A DNA stretch of 64,000 bases from Druceiella hillmani (lineage: Eukaryota; Arthropoda; Insecta; Lepidoptera; Hepialidae): contig JAYKKI010000074.1 of NCBI GenBank assembly GCA_039881145.1, positions 10,729,501 through 10,793,500 on the forward strand, read 5' to 3'. The first letter of the stretch is position 1. Every line of letters starts with the position of its first letter. Of the stretch, positions 23,831 to 37,094 are shown one piece after another. The position numbers and the translations under genes were made by a program. The notes under the pieces were generated by a model that was not told the DNA's origin, did not search any database, and worked only from the letters and a program-made list of their open reading frames with translations.

Positions 23831-26800
23831 TAAGGATTAACATACATGAAATAGTTTACTAGTAATTAATTATATAAGCAAAAATTTTGTTACGCCTAGT
23901 AAAGATTTAACTACCAACATGTAAAACTACATATTTAAATGTCATGTGACGTAAATATTTCTAACTATTAAATAAAAAATTGTATCGATCCATTATTTTC
24001 TAAATTTTGATAAGGATATCCTAGACACACGGAACCCTTTCAACGGGAGCGTTATTCTTACTTAAAACTTTTTAAAATTTTGTACCATGGCTCAAAGAGA
24101 GCGAAGAGTTTCGTTTAAGATTCTTGTAACGTCTTGCATAATAAACAAAAGAAATCTTTATCATTTCAACAGACTACAAATACGTCTAATATATGATTTT
24201 ATTTAACCTACTTCTAAAGTTTCCATCCCTACACGTAAAATATATGAACATACGCGAATGTAGTTGTATAATCAGAATATATTCTGTGAAAATGTATATA
24301 GTTGGAAGTTTAATTTATAAGCGTATGCATATTTGAATATAGGTTTAAAAATGTTGAAAAATGTGTGGCTCCTAAAAAATTGTTCTTGAAAGTAAATCAC
24401 ATTTCAACGCATGAAACTAAATCACATCTTATCTATTTTATCCACTTATGAAATAAAATAGAAAACATTTAGATTTAATTGGCATTAAAAACACCTGCCA
24501 ACAACACGCAATTCATTTTATTTAACTTCAAATATTAATTTTGATAAATATTCTGTCTTTGAATACTTCAGAAAGTGTATTACAATGAATTTTGAAAAAA
24601 AAATAAGAAGGGAAAAACCAAATAGAAAATAAATCATTCAAGTACAATTAAGGAAGGAAGATGAATCTCATTTTCTAAAATTATAACTATTGTTCAGAAT
24701 AGCCGCACAGATAAATGCTATATTTCACATAGTTTCGAATTAAAAAGTTTCTGGGTGTCTGTATCGAGCAAAATTTATTTACGTTCGGAAACCATGTTGT
24801 ACTAAGAAACTGGCAACTCCTTTCCATTTTTACTGCCTATTAAGACGTTAGTTACCCAGGATGTCAGAAACGTAAAACGAAGCCAGTAACAAAAATATTC
24901 TAATTATTGAAATCGGGACTGTCTTTTAATAAACCTTAATGAACTTTAACCTATTGATATATATTTACGAACATACATACGTAAATATATTCTCATATAA
25001 ATACATGCATACGTACCTATAAAGCAGATTCTTGCATTTGGTTTTGCCGTAGTCCGTGTTTCAAGATTATGTATTCCTGTCTATGTTCCTGTGACTGTCT
25101 GCTTACTAATATCCAAATTATATCATACTTTGTACGTGTCTTTGCATACGTAGTTATATACCTATCAATATTCTAGTTGTTATAAATCTTTGTATTTACC
25201 AGTATATATTTATTTACCTACTTACGTATCCACTAATGTTTAATTACTTCATGCCTTTTTATGCACCCTTTTTACTTACCTCTTTACTTTGTTATTTTCT
25301 GGCTTATGTCAAGTTAAATGCAACTTTATAGCATATCATTTTTATTCAAAATATGTCATTTTTCTGTTACCTTTCAGACACATAAGATCACTTGCTACAT
25401 TCTAAACATCCTGCTGAGAAACACATTTTGTTTTCTTATTGAAAAACCCTTGTGGCTAAGTTTATACTCTAAGAAAGAACCTCTACTTGCAGCAGTTGAA
25501 GAAATAAAATATGTACAAGAAGGCTTAATTTAACGTGCTAAAAAAATGTAATTTAATGGAAAATTTAGAAAGCTAATCAGAGCTTTCATCTGGAAGTGTC
25601 ATTCAAAAGAAAAGTCAGTGGATCGCTATGCCTGGAACTACCATAAATGTTAGTGCGAGGGTAAAGAGAGAATAGTAGATTTTTGAAAAAGTGGAAATAC
25701 AACTAGGTAAAAACATGATTACGATATTATGGTTAACCATTTAACAAGAACTAGGGGAAAGAATATGAAAATCCAAAAAAAAGGTACAATCTACGAACAA
25801 GAAATGTTTTAACTAAAAATAAAAAGTTATGAAAAAGAAACAATAAATTATGTATTAAAAAAAACATAAATATTATCTTTAAATTAAATTTTAGCAAATT
25901 GTTTCCTAAACGCTTTGACAGATATGGAATATAATTTTTTAAGTGGAAAAAGATAATTAAAAATTTTGAAAATATCCCGTTTATAATATAAGGATTTTAT
26001 AAAACCCAACAATTTTTTTCTGAGCTTTAATTTTACTTTAAACAAACTTCCAACAATTCAGTTAATAATATTATTATCGTATAATTGAAAACTTGTAAAC
26101 ATATAAAAATTAAGAAAATATTGACCACTTCTGAATGAAGTAACAACTTGCATCTCAGTACTTTGATAGTCTAATTGGTATTCTAGTTTAGATATTATCA
26201 ATTTTTACCTAAAGATAACGAAATATTAAAAGACGTAAAGAAATACGCAATAACTCATATCATGAGTTTGTAACTTCTCTATGCGAGTCATTGGCGCTGC
26301 GTTAGAGTACATGAGCCTAAATTCGAAAATTGAATATGTTTTTTAGACTAAAATTAGAGGAAACATTTTTTTTAGTCAAAATTATAATGTTATACATAGC
26401 TAAAAAAAATAAAAATATTTTGTCCTCTGAAACTATTCAAGAAATCTTTATGTTTGTGTTTTAACTCCATTTTTAATTCGTAAAAAAAAGAGATTAAGTA
26501 AAAATTTCCGTAATAAATATACATTTATTTCGGAGTTCCTGTAAGTAAGTCATCGATGAAGTGGAAAATTCCAAATTTTAAAAAATGTTTAAATCTTCTT
26601 TTTTAGTTTTTTTAATTATGAAAGGGAGAGCATATTCATAGGAAACATAGACTGAGCAAGTTTTTTTTTGTTTATTGAGTGCATCAAATATAAGTATTTC
26701 TGAAATTATTAATGTGCATTAGAAAAGCCAAGAAAAGAAATAACGTAGTGAATTCATTAATATTTAAAAAAATCCATAAAATTGTCACCACTGAATCCCT

Positions 26801-26880
26801 CGTTGAAATCTCATTACTCGTAATTTTTGTGACATTATTTTGAAATGTAAAAACTAGTCCTATTAATACTCAATCCATAT
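23830..26880. other. AT-rich stretch with no gene seen
   Basis: Around 25000-25310 the plus strand is pyrimidine-rich with repeated TACCTA/TTACCTACTTACGTA-type strings, a low-complexity patch. The 71-codon frame at 25318-25533 has no motif. Nothing else is seen. Confidence 0.5.
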
Positions 26881-26884
26881 ATAT

Positions 26885-26990
26885 AATATATTTTCTATGA
26901 TTTTATGGAAAATTTAAATATCATTTATTTAATATATTTTATATATACTATAATATTTAATATATTTTCTATGATTTTATGGAAAATTGA
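26885..26990. repeat. Direct repeat of 30 bp, 74 bp apart
   Basis: A 30-bp string starting AATATATTTTCTATG and ending TATGGAAAATT occurs identically at 26885 and 26959. The spacer is almost pure A/T. It looks like a local duplication. Confidence 0.8.
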
Positions 26991-27599
26991 AATAAATGCC
27001 TAGTACCTTTTTTCAAAATTTGGAACATAACAAAAATTGGGGAGACATAATTTTGGGACTATCTCAACAATACCGCTTAAACCATTTCATTTTATACTAT
27101 AAAACATAGTATTCGAATGTTTATAACTTTTTCTTTTAATCGACACCTCGCAAGATAGATAAGGCGAGAAAATATTTTTTTATCCATAAATATTTTTGAG
27201 TCTGTGTCTTGGTGTATAAATGTAACTGTTTATACCCACACTTGCGAGACTTGGTGTATATATTATTAGAAACGTATTAGAACAAATATAGTAATAGAAA
27301 CGAAATCCATACCAACATGCTTTATAACTTATGTTTTATCAACATATCAAACGAAACACGTAATTTATTTATGAATATTTTTTTAAGAAAAAAAAAGAAA
27401 CAGTAAAAGAAACATTATTCCTAAAATGTATACATAAACAAAAAATAATTTCATTCAATTTATATTCACGCTTTGTATTAAATTCTCAAGCAAATATTTA
27501 TATTTGTATTTTAATAGTTTTATAATGTAACTATAATTCTAGGCATTAATTAATTTTATTTTGTTTACCCCATTTGTAAATTTATATATAGCAATTGTA

Positions 27600-27765
27600 T
27601 CCCGCCGATTCACCCAAATAAAATGTTGCTTCCCTCTCCGCCTCCATTGTTACTAAACGGTCTGGTACATATCGGTTCAAATCAATACTTTGCATGATCA
27701 GTCAATTAATACGCCGGTTTTTCTCTCTCTTTTTCTCTGCCTGTCGCCGTTTAAACAATTATTCT
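27600..27765. promoter_or_regulatory. G+C-richer segment with POU- and SOX-like motifs
   Basis: ATCCCGCCGATTCACCC and CCCTCTCCGCCTCCATTG give a local rise in G+C. CCATTGTT (SOX-like) and CTTTGCATGATC (octamer-like) lie within about 60 bp of each other. It ends in a pyrimidine run, TTTTTCTCTCTCTTTTTC. The motifs are short, so this is only a candidate regulatory element. Confidence 0.25.
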
Positions 27766-27882
27766 AGACTTTTGTTATAATTTTTAATACTACTTTGTTT
27801 TGGTAAATTATGATGCAACTATCTATATACATTTTTATTAATTTTACGTAATCTAAAGCAAAATTAATGTATGAAATCAAGT

Positions 27883-27883
27883 C

Positions 27884-27918
<35 letters not shown>

Positions 27919-27935
27919 TTATATATATATATATA
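27883..27935. repeat. (TA)n microsatellite
   Basis: An interrupted TA dinucleotide tract of about 53 bp (with TGTATA and TTTATA interruptions). The overlapping 71-codon minus frame is an artefact of it. Confidence 0.95.
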
Positions 27936-28079
27936 AGACAAGTATATGTTCGTAACCGCTGAGTTTTCTCCATAATCACCTACCGTCTTACACTCGCAAT
28001 TGTGGTAATAGTGTGACCCTTGGTTTCCAAACAAACTTAAAACTTAAAACAAACGGAGGGCGTGCATACAAAAATGTGC

Positions 28080-28225
28080 TAAAGTGGAAATTGTATATGC
28101 TTCGTTCTAGAAATATCGATTCTCGAAGGTATGTAAGACGAACTCCGGTGTACGCGTATCGAAGAATTTTATGAACTGGAAATTATACATGCTTTTTTCT
28201 AGAAACTTCGATTATCGATGTTTAC
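28080..28225. repeat. Degenerate duplication of about 92 bp
   Basis: TGGAAATTGTATATGCTTCG at 28085 and TGGAAATTATACATGCTTTT at 28177 begin two similar stretches, each followed by TTCTAGAAA and a TTCGA or ATCGA motif. TCGAAGGTATGT in the first has a similar reverse-strand counterpart (ACATACCTTCGA) downstream near 28232. The duplication is old. Confidence 0.55.
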
Positions 28226-28249
28226 TTCCACATACCTTCGATGTTTGAT

Positions 28250-31200
28250 TCCATATATCATTTCAAATAGAAGCTTATAGATTTTGGAAAAAGAAAAATA
28301 TTAGAATTAAATACCGCATTCTTTTCTGCAAAAAATTTGCAAATCATCAATTAAACCTGATTCACACATAACTACTTATTTATTTCTCAAACACTTTTTA
28401 GAACAATACCTTGGCAAACATAACTTAATTTTTAGCAAGTTAAATGGCGTTTAAATTATGCATAAAAATTTGCTATCGGCATAACATACATGTTTTATTT
28501 TTCATACAACATTCTTAATATTTTCTTATTTATACAAACAAACAAGTTACTATTGAGGTATAATGCGTACAAATTTTACGATTAACACTTAACAATATCG
28601 AAAAAACAGGTAAAAAATTATATAAGCATCTTTCGTATAAGTTAACTTGTAACTGACAACAGAAATTAAAAGCTCACATGATACTTCAATTGTAAACAAA
28701 ACAAGACTAAATGGTTTTACGTAAACTTATTTATGCCATTTACCTTACGTGTCGTAAGGTAACATAATAAATAAAGTACACTCAATGTTGATGAGTTCAA
28801 ATGTCCAAAAAAATTAAGGTGAATTTAGTATATCATATGTCAAGTACACCTATCTCTTTTTCTCTCACATAAGTGCACCCCAACCCCACCCACACAGATG
28901 AGTGTTAAATTTTACTTAAAACTGGCTCGCAATCTATAGCAGTAACAGTACTTTGCAAATTTATTCATGTTCGGAAACGATATCGTACCGTGAAAGTTTC
29001 CACTAAATAGTAAAATTTTCATGATTTTATATCTTTATTGGTTTTCTTATTGGGTGAATGTTTGAATTTGGTTTAATTTATTTTTCATGGTTTTTTCCGT
29101 TTTTAATTCCTGCAATATATTTATGTTAAAAAACTAAGAACTTACGAATAATAAAACGTATATTTTGTCTTCATCGTAGTCGGTGCGTAATGCCTTTATA
29201 TACCTATTCATACTCCCCACCTACAAATTATTATCCTAGTTGCATTTGATATTGAATTTTAATTAAATTACTTATGTATATAAAATAAAGAGAAATGGAA
29301 AATAGGACAAAAAAGTGTATTTATATATTATTAAAAACATTCATACAGCAATTACGTATACCTAAGTTAAGAAAATATTGAAAAATAAAAAAAAACCTTT
29401 TTGTTTTTTAAAAAAAAAGTCTTAGAAATTAATTATAAAATGCAATTTTGTCACCAGTTTAAAAAGGTATAAAAAATAACTATCAAGTAATTATAAAAAA
29501 ACAGTCACTTTTCCTAATAAAACATTGTTGTCATTATTTTTTGGTAAGGCGTTTCAAAATAAAAATTTGAAAGCAACAAATGGAAAAGGGCATCGTAAGT
29601 AAATGGAATGTTAAAAAGTATTAAAATTACTTTCATAATGCTTGTCTTTATGCAATTGAACAAAAAATAATGCCATAACTTTGTTTTTCATTACATTCTT
29701 TGAAAACTTTAAAATACAATAATATAAAAAAATTAAAAAGTGAACATTTTTTAAATTATACATTTTCCTTTTTCATGAAAGGAAATACACCAAAAAATGA
29801 CATGCTGCTGTAAAGTTGCATTAGGCGATGATTTTAATAATAATATAAAATAATTCTGAGGCACAGAATCAAATATAAATCATGAAAAATAAATAATATC
29901 AAAAAAAAATATATAAAATACATATAATTCCATGGGAAATTATGGCAAAATTTGATCTATGTCAAATTAATATACAAAGAATTGCTATCTCAAAAAATAA
30001 GTACATTATTTTTCCATTTGTATTAACTTTTTTTTAAAATGTGCACAAAACCTCAACATAACTAATAACGTTGGTAAACAAATGACCTTTTCGTTCCTTC
30101 ACCACATATTTTATCAGTTTTAGAAAATGAAAAGATTGTTCATTAAAAAACATAAAAATATATACAAAAAACATATTAGAATTATAAAAATATATTCAAA
30201 ATGCATATAACAATAATTATACTTGCTTATCAAATAATAGATGTGCCTTTACATTCATTCAATAATCAAAGACACAACATTTTCAAAGCGAAACATAATT
30301 ACACAATTTTAAAAAATGATAACGACAAAAATAACTGATATAAAAATTACATAAAAATGACGGAAATGTTACCTTCCAATCGGTTGTTTCGTCTTTTTTT
30401 CTATGATATACAATTTTTTCTATAATTTTGACCTGTCTACTTAAGTTTGGGGGATGTTAATCATAATAAGACCAAGATATGAGTCAGTGCTGTCCGAACG
30501 GTTAATATTATTCTATTTCATGTTTTTATAAATATCAGAAAAATTACTCACCTACTTACCTACCTACTAATTTTAATTTTTGCATTATTTTTAATTATGC
30601 TTACTTTTTTACCAAACCACTAAAATCTTAGTTGTTTTATGCATTTATATATACCACTCTACAGTATACTCTCTCTTACTAATAATAAAGTAAATACAAT
30701 GATTTACTTTATAATTTTCTGGTGCATGTGAAACAAACCAGTTCATAATCGATGAGTTTACTTCTCATCCCTGATAAGAACATGTCACCAACTTCCGTAA
30801 ATCACTGTATCCCGATTTTGTTAAAGGACTGATTATATCACCTTCAATCACATGAAAATTTTATAGATTTTATTATGAGATTATCATTAAACTGTTATTA
30901 TCCAAATTCAAGCACAGTAGATGTGCTGTTCATTGTTGAGGAATTCTGTTGTGTAGTATTACCTTCAATTTTGATAATTAAATGTAACTAAATTGAATCT
31001 AATAAATAGGAAAAATAATCTTATAAATTTGTTAATAAATGCTAAAGATAGGCCATAGTATTCTTTAATAAATAACTCTTAATAAAGTTAAAAAAGAAAC
31101 CCGCCTTACAATTAAGTTAATCAAGTCCACTTGTAAGCGTTAATGGATCAGAATAAAAATGTTTAAATTAAAACTAAAGAGATACATTTTAAATCATAAT

Positions 31201-33640
31201 ACATTTATGGCCTTGAAAATAATAATTAACAATTTTGAGGTTTGATATATAATTTGTTTACTACGTCAAAGCATAAAGTGATAAAGAATTTACAAAAGTC
31301 GACATAATTAATATATAATATTGTTATCTTGTGTACTTTATATTTCAAACTTTGCTTATTACTTTAACTAGGATGCCATGATGAACAGATGAAGTGAATA
31401 TTGATTTAGATGTATCAAAAATTGAATAACAATTTGTTTGCTTTGTAGCCCAGTTTTTTGGATTCAACAATAACCAATTATGATTTCAATAAACGAGAAT
31501 GAAGTACTATTTATTAGGAAACTAATTAACTTTTTTAATATCCTGGTGGTATTTAAAAATAGCCGCATTTCAAATAATAGGTATTATAAGGAATATATTA
31601 TAGGATACACATTATTTGTCATAATCCACAGGTCTAAAATAAATATTTTCAATGCATTTACTAAGCAGGTGTTGTATGAAATATGATTTGTTTAAGAAAT
31701 TTTTGTTGCAAGTATTTTCGGTATTCTGTGTACTTTAAACATGCTATAAATTTAATTTGCAATACAAATAGTGTTTGTTTTGATTTAAATTTTGGGCCTT
31801 TTAGTCGGTGCCATTTCTATAAGCTTTAAGCATGGCGTTAAAAAATCCCCACAATTTATCTTATATTAATTTCATATCAAAGTTGTGGCTTCTTGTGAAC
31901 TTAAATAATACTGCTTGTCCTTTCACATTCTCCGTACATCTAAACATAATATCACCCTCTTTTTTCGTGTACTTTGTTTGAGTATACATATTGATAGTGC
32001 TTCAAATGAATACTTATGATGTATATAAATGAGTAAATTCTATGTAAATAAAAGCTATTTGTAAGTTTATGCTGCCAAACTATAAAACAAACTTTATCCA
32101 AACATCCAAAATACGTTATTTTACGTTTTGAGACTTGTTTGAAAAATATATTCTTATCTTGATTCCTTATTTATCCTTTCCTCTCCTGTGCTATCCCACA
32201 TTATTCCTTATCCACATTTACGTTACTACACAAATGATTTATTATAAGTGTTTTGCATTTATTACATTTACTATTACCGCAGACATATAGTCTATTACTA
32301 TCTACAACAATATTAATTTCTCTACTATCATAAGTATATTTCGTCCCAATTACTCATTTCTTTGTCGGAAGTATACTTACATCTTCTCGTGTCACGTCCA
32401 TTTTGGTAATGTAAGCCCTTGTGTAAAACATTATTGCGCGATTTAAAATAAGCGTAACTTCACCTGTTGACATAAGTAGATTTATTAAACACTTGTGTAA
32501 TTACTACGCATCGAATCTAAAAATTTCTTTTTAGTTGTTTTACTGATTTGATTATAATTAGGTTTTGAAAGTTTAAATTTGCATATCTTCTGATTTAGTG
32601 AGCTATTGCAATGAAGTAAACTCTCAATTTTGTTGCAGTATGAGTATTTTTTTTTCCTAATTTTATTTGAACACGACACGTTACATACAGTACGTGCACA
32701 AGCAAACATGTAAATACAAACTCTAGAAGAATCTTAGTTCATTTTACCTCTTATCTGTTATAACCCCAATAATTATTTTAGAAAAAAATTTCAATAAATC
32801 GTTAAGCTAAGTTCACTATTTTATTCAATTTAAAAAAATCACCAATAGCTGCAATTTTTAAAATTAACAACTTAAGGCAACTTAAGGCATCTATGTCGCA
32901 GGATAGCAACGTAAAGTGTATGTAAATTTATGCCAGTAATTTTTATTACATTTCTGCTCTTACTCAGAGAGCAAAGAGTAACAAAAGCGAAAATGGTAGT
33001 TTTACAAACTTAGAAGACAAGTTCAAAGCTACCAGTGAATGGTAATTTTGTTACAATTTTGCTTTAGTCAAATCTGATTGTTTGTTCCCACAAATCTCCC
33101 CTCCCCTCCAAATTGCAATTAGACAGCACGATAAACTGTATCCAGTTTTGTAATTTTGGAGGATCTAGGTTCGTTAAAAGAGTAGTTCTTCTCCCCATGT
33201 TTGCCTAGTAGTATACCATAAAATCCATCTCGTATTTCAGTTCGGTAGAGTCTCACCCTTTATTTTATGCTGGAATATAGAGATTTTATATAACTATAAT
33301 AACAATAAATATATTTCGTTAACAAATAACTGTATTTGAATTGTAAAAAAAACTTGTTCTCGTTAAGTTGTAATTAATCATAGAAGGTTGCTAAACTGAT
33401 TTCTTGAAATGTAAATTTACTTCGATCTTGTAAGCTGACAGAAATCACACTTATACATTCACGTAAGTCAATATTTACGTTATACTAGTAGCACAGATAC
33501 AAAAATATAAATAAAACGAGTTACGAGTAGGCTAGAAAAGTAAAACCAGCAACAATATAATATATTCCAACGTTCTTTAATAACCTCTCGAGTATTTTCA
33601 TCAAAACCTTTGTGAGTACAAAGTCAGTACTTAATCACTT
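28250..33640. other. Long AT-rich stretch with no gene seen
   Basis: More than 5 kb without a supported gene. Frames at 31480-31686 (plus) and 32485-32709 (minus) are of chance length. A pyrimidine patch with CTACTTACCTACCTACTA sits at about 30550. Between 33060 and 33260 composition is slightly more balanced (CTCCCCTCCCCTCC, TCTTCTCCCCATG), without any recognisable element. Confidence 0.5.
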
Positions 33641-33800
33641 TAGAAGCATTTTCCTACCTGGCAAGCTGGCAAGCTACTCGCTCCTCATTGGACCGATTAA
33701 ACTTCATAAACATGGAGCGTAGAGGCGTGATCCATCCGCACTAATCCTGGTTCGCAAACTTGCTTGCTGTCAAGGCTGACCTTATTTCCAAACTTTGTTA
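33640..33800. promoter_or_regulatory. G+C-richer segment next to the TA palindrome
   Basis: CCTGGCAAGCTGGCAAGC (a short 8-bp tandem repeat), CGCTCCTCATTGGACC, GGAGCGTAGAGGCGTG and CCGCACTAATCCTGG form a balanced-composition segment without an open frame. It could be conserved regulatory DNA (TAATCC is a bicoid/orthodenticle-type site) or an old element. Confidence 0.25.
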
Positions 33801-33833
33801 CGATATGAGAATAAAAAAGCAAGCTCGAGAATG

Positions 33834-33844
33834 TCCTGTGTTTA

Positions 33845-33914
<70 letters not shown>

Positions 33915-33925
33915 TAAACACAGGA
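33834..33925. repeat. 92-bp perfect palindrome with a (TA)n core
   Basis: TCCTGTGTTTATTTAA (33834-33849) is followed by an uninterrupted AT dinucleotide tract and then TTAAATAAACACAGGA (33910-33925), the exact reverse complement. Every base pairs from 33834 to 33925 and symmetry ends abruptly outside. A 14-bp mixed-sequence arm outside the microsatellite is far beyond chance. It could be a small foldback element or a product of hairpin-templated copying at the TA tract. Confidence 0.97.
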
Positions 33926-33929
33926 TATA

Positions 33930-34235
33930 TCAAGCGATATTAATTTAAGAAATAATAATTTTTAATTAACAATATGTGTCAGCATATTGCTAATGACACG
34001 TGTTGTCAATTTATTCTTGACAAATTCGATTGAAAGATTTCTGGACTGAAAATATTTTATTTTTCCTCGTATTATGTACCTGATATCAGTGTGAAATGGA
34101 ATACATTTTGCATTCATAAAACTTAGCTTATTAAATGATTTGCGTTACATGACGTTTTTGAAGCGTGTTTTGCATTCCGCTCCAGACGTTTTTAATCATG
34201 CTTGTTTCAATAGTGTGTCCCATAAATTCTTTCTT
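33930..34235. other. AT-rich stretch with no gene seen
   Basis: No gene seen. It contains the single E-box GACACGTGTTGTC near 33995. Confidence 0.5.
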
Positions 34236-34239
34236 TTAG

Positions 34240-34330
34240 AATTCCATAACCGTAATAGAAAAAAATAGACCCTTATAATATCACTTAGGCGTCCGTCTGT
34301 TTGTCTATCAGAGAAGTTTTTCGGTTTAAT
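34240..34330 (+). repeat. Degenerate copy of the TTCCGTA/GTCC dispersed repeat
   Basis: AATTCCATAACCGTAATAG, an A-rich run, GACCCTTATAATATCACTT, then GGCGTCCGTCTGTTTGTCTA and a TTTTTCGGTT stretch. The order of blocks matches the copies at 14828, 37095 and 50389. Confidence 0.65.
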
Positions 34331-34670
34331 ATAAATAAAAAAAATGGTAAAGTAAAATATAAATAAAAACCGATTTTAATTTTATCTTCAGAGAAAGATT
34401 TACAATAACAAGTTCCATGTCCCGTCATTAATCTGAATCTAAAGTTTTAAGAAGCTTACACATGAGTATGCATGCATGTAGGTATAATATAACCATAGTT
34501 CTAAAATTCATAGTTTTGAGATATTCACGGTAATATCCAATTTAATCATATTAGGTATTGTTAAATGTAACTTAAGATAAACTGAGATTAGACTTAAGAT
34601 AAATTAAATAATTTCATTTCAAACAAGGTAACAAACCCTTGATACGCCAACTAAATTCGTACTTGACCTG

Positions 34671-34695
34671 TAGTGAAAGCATATAGCTTTCACTA
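34671..34695. repeat. Short perfect hairpin
   Basis: TAGTGAAAGC and GCTTTCACTA (10-bp arms) enclose the 5-nt loop ATATA. Confidence 0.85.
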
Positions 34696-34839
34696 TAGAC
34701 TTTTTCCTCGCATTTTCAAATTCATAATTTTGCCTTGTCGTGTAATCAGTTATTGACACAACAAGTAAATAAATAATGAAAATGTGAATGTCGCGTAGAA
34801 TAGTATTTATTAACTTTTATTATTTCGCAGTGCTACCTT

Positions 34840-34865
34840 CATTTAGCTAATTGTGTAGCTAAATG
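34840..34865. repeat. Short perfect hairpin
   Basis: CATTTAGCTA and TAGCTAAATG (10-bp arms) enclose the 6-nt loop ATTGTG. It lies about 150 bp from the previous hairpin and the arms are unrelated. Confidence 0.85.
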
Positions 34866-34869
34866 GGGC

Positions 34870-35845
34870 TAGGCGTTCACCACCATTCACAAGGTTTACC
34901 CGTTATAAGGGAAAGTATAAAAAATACCAAAACGTTCTTAAAATAATTATTATATCCGAGCAATTAAATAAAGGTTCTTCGAGAGATCGAATGTGGATAT
35001 GCTTGTGATCATTGCGTTGTTCCGAAAAAACTAATTACTCGTATCATCCTGTACTTTCCAAAAAAGATAATTACTTTTGCTTAATACATACACCGAAATA
35101 TGTAGGTAGCTTTAGATCATTAGACCAAAATGCAAGCTTATTTTTTGTGATAATTGATAAGATGTTTAATGTCGATTAATAATTTTATTAATAAAATATG
35201 TTTACTTACCCATACTATACGTTAATTAATTAATGATGAAAAATATTAGACAGTTATGCACGTACAAAATTTCTTGCTACGTTGAGATCATCTAACAAAT
35301 TTCATAAAAATATACCAAAATTTGAAACACGAAACTTTTATTACAATTTATAAAGTTAATTTGAAAATTACTCATGTTTCAAAAGCTGGATGTTTAAATA
35401 AATTATGCGACTGACGATAAGTTTGATAAAAAAATAGAGTTCAATATAATATTTCTTATCAGTACAAAATATAAAAAAGACTGTAAGAAAACGCTACAAA
35501 CAGACACGTTTCACTACGTACATTATAGAAGGAAAGTATGATCAAACAACTTTCATAAAAAAATATTGTAGGCTAAATTAAGTATGGATAATCATAAAAT
35601 GTATGATATTGTACAAGTAAAAATACTACACAGGAGTTAGTATCTGTGATTGTCTAACGCGTTTAATTTTTACAGCTTAACTCGAGATAATTATGAATCG
35701 CAATTAAATATTATTATTTTTTAAATAGTTTGCAAAATGAGGGAAAACAAAAATGCACTAATTTTGTTAAATATAGAATAACTTTTTAGATTATTCAGTT
35801 GGTTAATTTATTTATGCAATTTAATATTCAAATTGACAGACTTAT
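34870..35845. other. AT-rich stretch with no gene seen
   Basis: No open frame, RNA gene or repeat of note. Confidence 0.55.
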
Positions 35846-36002
35846 TGCTACGAGATCAATCTCTAATAGTCAATGATAACCTCAGCCCGGACCCGCTTGA
35901 CGAGCAGCCGAGAATTCAATCCGGGTCCACGCGATACGACGCACTGGCAAGAGCTGTATGTGTTATGGTCAACATTCCATGGATCAATGGTATACAAAAG
36001 TT
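35846..36002 (-). mobile_element. tRNA-related SINE-like element, copy 2
   Basis: This is the second copy of the family at 15981-16146, in the same orientation. Shared landmarks on the plus strand are TGCTACGAGA, TTGACGA, GGGTCC followed by CGCGAT, CGCA, GTGTTAT or GCCTTAT, GTCAACA or ATCAACA, and AAAAGTT at the far end. TGCTACGAGA to GGGTCC is 83 bp in both. On the minus strand the B-box-like string is GGATTGAATTCTC. Open frames on both strands here (35863-36099 minus, 35873-36061 plus) are readings of the element and are not genes. Confidence 0.65.
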
Positions 36003-36009
36003 TGTATGA

Positions 36010-36920
36010 AAAAAAAATAACTGAAAAAATTATCATTTTTCCTCTTTGGACTTGTATATAAAATAATATGGTATTAACCATTAACCTCTGTGGTTGCAAA
36101 ATATTACTTGAGTTAAAAATTAAATTTTATTCAATGAAATTCTAACGATACATGTAGAGTGAAATTAATTGAAATAATCATAAATTTTATGTACTTAGCT
36201 AGAATTAATAATGCCACCACTGTATGTTTAAAATTACAAATCCTAAATTGTTCAGTATTGAAAAGGGGAATGTATGAAAGATAAAAAAATTGGCTAGTAG
36301 TTTTAAATGGAATCATGAGAGCCGAATGTCATCAATTTTTTAAAATTATGAACAGTCACCAAAAGATCTTTTTCAGTTTTAATTTGTGTTAATTTATGTT
36401 TACTGTGTTTAAAAATCGTAATCACGTAGTTTAATTCTTCATAGGAATATCGTTCCATATTTTCTACAAAAACATACTGATAATATGCGCGGGTATATGT
36501 AGTACGGTGGCATACATTCTAAGAACCAGCTTCAGTGAAAAACAAATCAAGAGCTATTTAACAAAAAGTTATTAAATTATATATCGCCGAAAGGAACTCG
36601 TTTCTCTAGTGTATAATACGTAATCCTATAATAAATTCAAAGCGTTTTATAGACTGCTTTTCTAGCCTTGTTGACATGAAAGTTTATGTATTACTGTGTT
36701 TCAAAAATTTCTGGTTATATTAAAAAATCTTAATATTTTCTTTTTGCGTTCACATTTATAATATGGTATAATTCTTTGAGAAGGGGAAGTAAATTGAGCC
36801 ATTTTGAAACTCGTACTAATTTTAATCGTATTTAGAATCGATGGAAAAAAATTAAAAGTAAATTAGAACGGTTGATGCGCTTGCTCATCGATGATGACTG
36901 GATTAACGATTTTGTGTCTT
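36010..36920. other. AT-rich stretch with no gene seen
   Basis: The 61-codon minus frame at 36131-36316 has no motif. Nothing else is recognised. Confidence 0.5.
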
Positions 36921-36923
<3 letters not shown>

Positions 36924-36987
<64 letters not shown>

Positions 36988-37017
36988 GTATATATATATA
37001 ATATATAATATATATAT

Positions 37018-37065
<48 letters not shown>
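36924..37065. repeat. Long compound (TA)n microsatellite
   Basis: About 140 bp of TA dinucleotides with interruptions (TATTTATGTATA, ATAATATATAATATA, TACATACATATA). The two 117-codon frames and one 69-codon frame crossing it on both strands are artefacts reading Tyr-Ile. It directly precedes a copy of the TTCCGTA/GTCC repeat. Confidence 0.97.
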
Positions 37066-37066
<1 letters not shown>

Positions 37067-37094
37067 AAGCAAAAAGTACGAGAATTAAAAAAAT

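Noticed and set aside
33834..33925. TA palindrome as a transcription terminator
   Set aside because: A stem-loop plus T-run terminator is a bacterial feature. The context is eukaryotic and no gene ends here.
35863..36099. Overlapping 78- and 62-codon frames
   Set aside because: Both are readings of the SINE-like element on its two strands.
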